Shown in pieces: positions 63,269-64,000 of a stretch of 64,000 nucleotides of DNA. The notes beneath the pieces are model-generated. The model ran no database searches. It was given only the letters and a program-made list of their open reading frames with translations, and was not told the DNA's origin. The stretch comes from Martinezella calliandrae. GTDB taxonomy: Bacteria > Pseudomonadota > Alphaproteobacteria > Rhizobiales > Rhizobiaceae. Numbering within the stretch: position 1 is the first letter of the stretch; each line of letters starts with the position of its first letter. The translations under genes were made by a program, and so were the position numbers. The stretch lies in contig NZ_JARFYN010000008.1 of NCBI RefSeq assembly GCF_030272695.1, forward strand, positions 62,001 through 126,000, given 5' to 3'.

Positions 63269-63486
63269 CACTCTTTCTCCTTCTTCTCCAACTCTTTCAA
63301 ATGCGCCTTGTAACGCTTATCAGCAGTATTGATCAGTTTCTTATAAAACTTCTTTTCATTCGTACCCGACTTGTCTCCGGCGACAAGAATAACGGCTTTT
63401 CTTTCCGGATCGAATGCAAAGGCGGCCCTCCAAACTCCATCAGCCGCATCAAACCGAAGCTCCTTCATGTTTGTAGTCCGAACCAT
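63268..63486 (-). CDS. RelE/HigB-type toxin, probably missing its N-terminal part
   Basis: A 72-residue frame carrying the second half of the HigB/Gp49-like toxin fold: NMKELRFDAADGVWRAAFAFDPERKAVILVAGDKSG, then FYKKLINTADKRYKAHL and a Lys/Glu tail. Full-length members have about 50 more N-terminal residues ending GRP-VDTL-GS just before NMKELR. Here the codons upstream of ATG 63486 (NAPLDIYPL) do not resemble that part, so the gene looks 5'-truncated. Loss of the N-terminal helices may abolish activity; a naturally short form is possible. Confidence 0.72.
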   Translation of the reverse strand: MVRTTNMKELRFDAADGVWRAAFAFDPERKAVILVAGDKSGTNEKKFYKKLINTADKRYKAHLKELEKKEKE

Positions 63487-63923
63487 TAAGGGGTAAATGT
63501 CTAGGGGGGCGTTGAAGCCGAAGTCTCCGCGCCCGCCGATATCGTCGGCGTGCTTGCCATCGATGCCAACGGTATCCCTGTTCAGATGTCGGCTAACGAA
63601 GCTGACGTGCAGTTTCGAAAAGCGACATCCGAGCCTGAGGTGATGCCATCACTGCCGGACGCGCCGGAAAGCTGGCGCAAAACAGATGGCGCTGAACGAA
63701 ACCGCAGTTCTCACCATCGCGCTGTTGACATTTTCATGACGACCCCTTACAGACCGCGCCAACGCCGGGCAGAAATGTCCGGTGTTTCATTTGACATGTC
63801 CCGTGGTTTCGTCCGTTCGCTAACGTGAGAGACCTGTCAGAGCTCGAAGACGGAGCTCAGAGGAGGGCGTGTTTCCTTCGCGGTTCGGTAACGGGCCGCT
63901 ATAACACTTTGAAAGGAAATGCG
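63487..63923 (+). promoter_or_regulatory. Upstream region of rpsD
   Basis: 437 bases without a convincing gene. Near rpsD a TTGACA (63791-63796) is a candidate -35 box. GAGCTC-GAAGACG-GAGCTC (63840-63858) forms a 6-bp hairpin in the presumed leader, and GAAAGGA lies before the start. The distal part (63487-63700) has a weak plus-strand frame with no family resemblance, probably debris of whatever truncated the toxin gene. Confidence 0.45.
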
Positions 63924-64000
63924 ATGAGCAAGCGCGAATCGTCCAAGTACAAAATTGACCGCCGTATGGGCGAAAACATCTGGGGCCGTCCGAAGTCCCC
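63924..64000 (+). CDS. rpsD: 30S ribosomal protein S4, N-terminal fragment (runs off the right edge)
   Basis: The first 25 codons, [19 protein letters not shown] then GRPKSP, match the alphaproteobacterial S4 N terminus. S4 is a primary 16S rRNA-binding protein that nucleates 30S assembly. GAAAGGA lies 8 bases before the ATG. The remaining roughly 180 residues are outside the window. The gene stands apart from the toxin-antitoxin pair and is transcribed away from it. Confidence 0.95.
   Translation, partial: MSKRESSKYKIDRRMGENIWGRPKS

Noticed and set aside
63550..63828. Plus-strand 92-codon frame upstream of rpsD
   Set aside because: No ribosome site, no recognisable domain, and it runs through the presumed rpsD promoter.
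63830..63923. rpsD leader considered as an S4-binding autoregulatory structure
   Set aside because: Only a 6-bp hairpin is evident; nothing like the known S4 pseudoknot targets can be drawn with confidence.

Overview
The window reads as chromosomal DNA of a fast-growing Rhizobium (Rhizobiales, Alphaproteobacteria). The protein sequences, the recA-alaS-gst-icd order, a CckA cell-cycle kinase, a one-cysteine DksA, GTG/TTG starts and rhizobial intergenic repeats all fit. There are about 48 protein genes, nearly all housekeeping or conserved. No tRNA, rRNA, CRISPR array or complete transposase gene was seen.

Layout. 1-9 kb: 5' part of a malic enzyme gene, a glycerophosphodiesterase, an LpxH-like phosphoesterase, an MFS transporter, and an Mla-type lipid ABC operon (STAS-MlaE, MlaF, MlaD, auxiliary lipoprotein). 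9-10.5 kb: gnd. 10.7-24 kb: a sugar catabolic island with a divergent LacI-type regulator, a binding-protein ABC importer, GH2 beta-mannosidase, sugar isomerase, Gfo/Idh/MocA dehydrogenase, aldo/keto reductase and GH43 glycosidase. It probably takes up and degrades plant cell-wall oligosaccharides. 24.1-26.0 kb: accessory DNA with two adjacent modules separated by copies of the same 8-bp direct repeat. The first has perfect 25-bp inverted ends and a coiled-coil gene; the second has decayed ends and a broken antitoxin-like gene.

26.0-34.6 kb: a 2406-residue membrane-anchored protein built of 11-residue repeats, divergent from an Hpt phosphotransfer gene, then a 2Fe-2S ferredoxin and a candidate small RNA. 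35-43 kb: DUF922 protein, folP-folB-folK, an exported protein, a YcjF/YcjX-like pair, a histidine phosphatase, dksA and a FliO-like gene. 43.5-46 kb: cckA. 46.1-47.4 kb: a second-type trpS preceded by what looks like a complete Trp-codon attenuator. 47.4-49.3 kb: psuK-psuG. 49.5-56.6 kb: recA, alaS, an AraC/GyrI regulator, a GST and icd. 56.8-62.5 kb: exported protein, trmJ, murI, GNAT, lldD and a HerA-like ATPase. 62.9-63.5 kb: a HigB/HigA-type pair with an apparently shortened toxin. The window ends inside rpsD.

The points most worth checking are the trpS leader (16-codon peptide with tandem Trp codons plus competing hairpins), the inverted-repeat modules at 24.59-26.0 kb, the giant hendecad protein facing an Hpt gene across a CtrA-like site, and the small RNA with a CCUCCC loop at about 34.7 kb.
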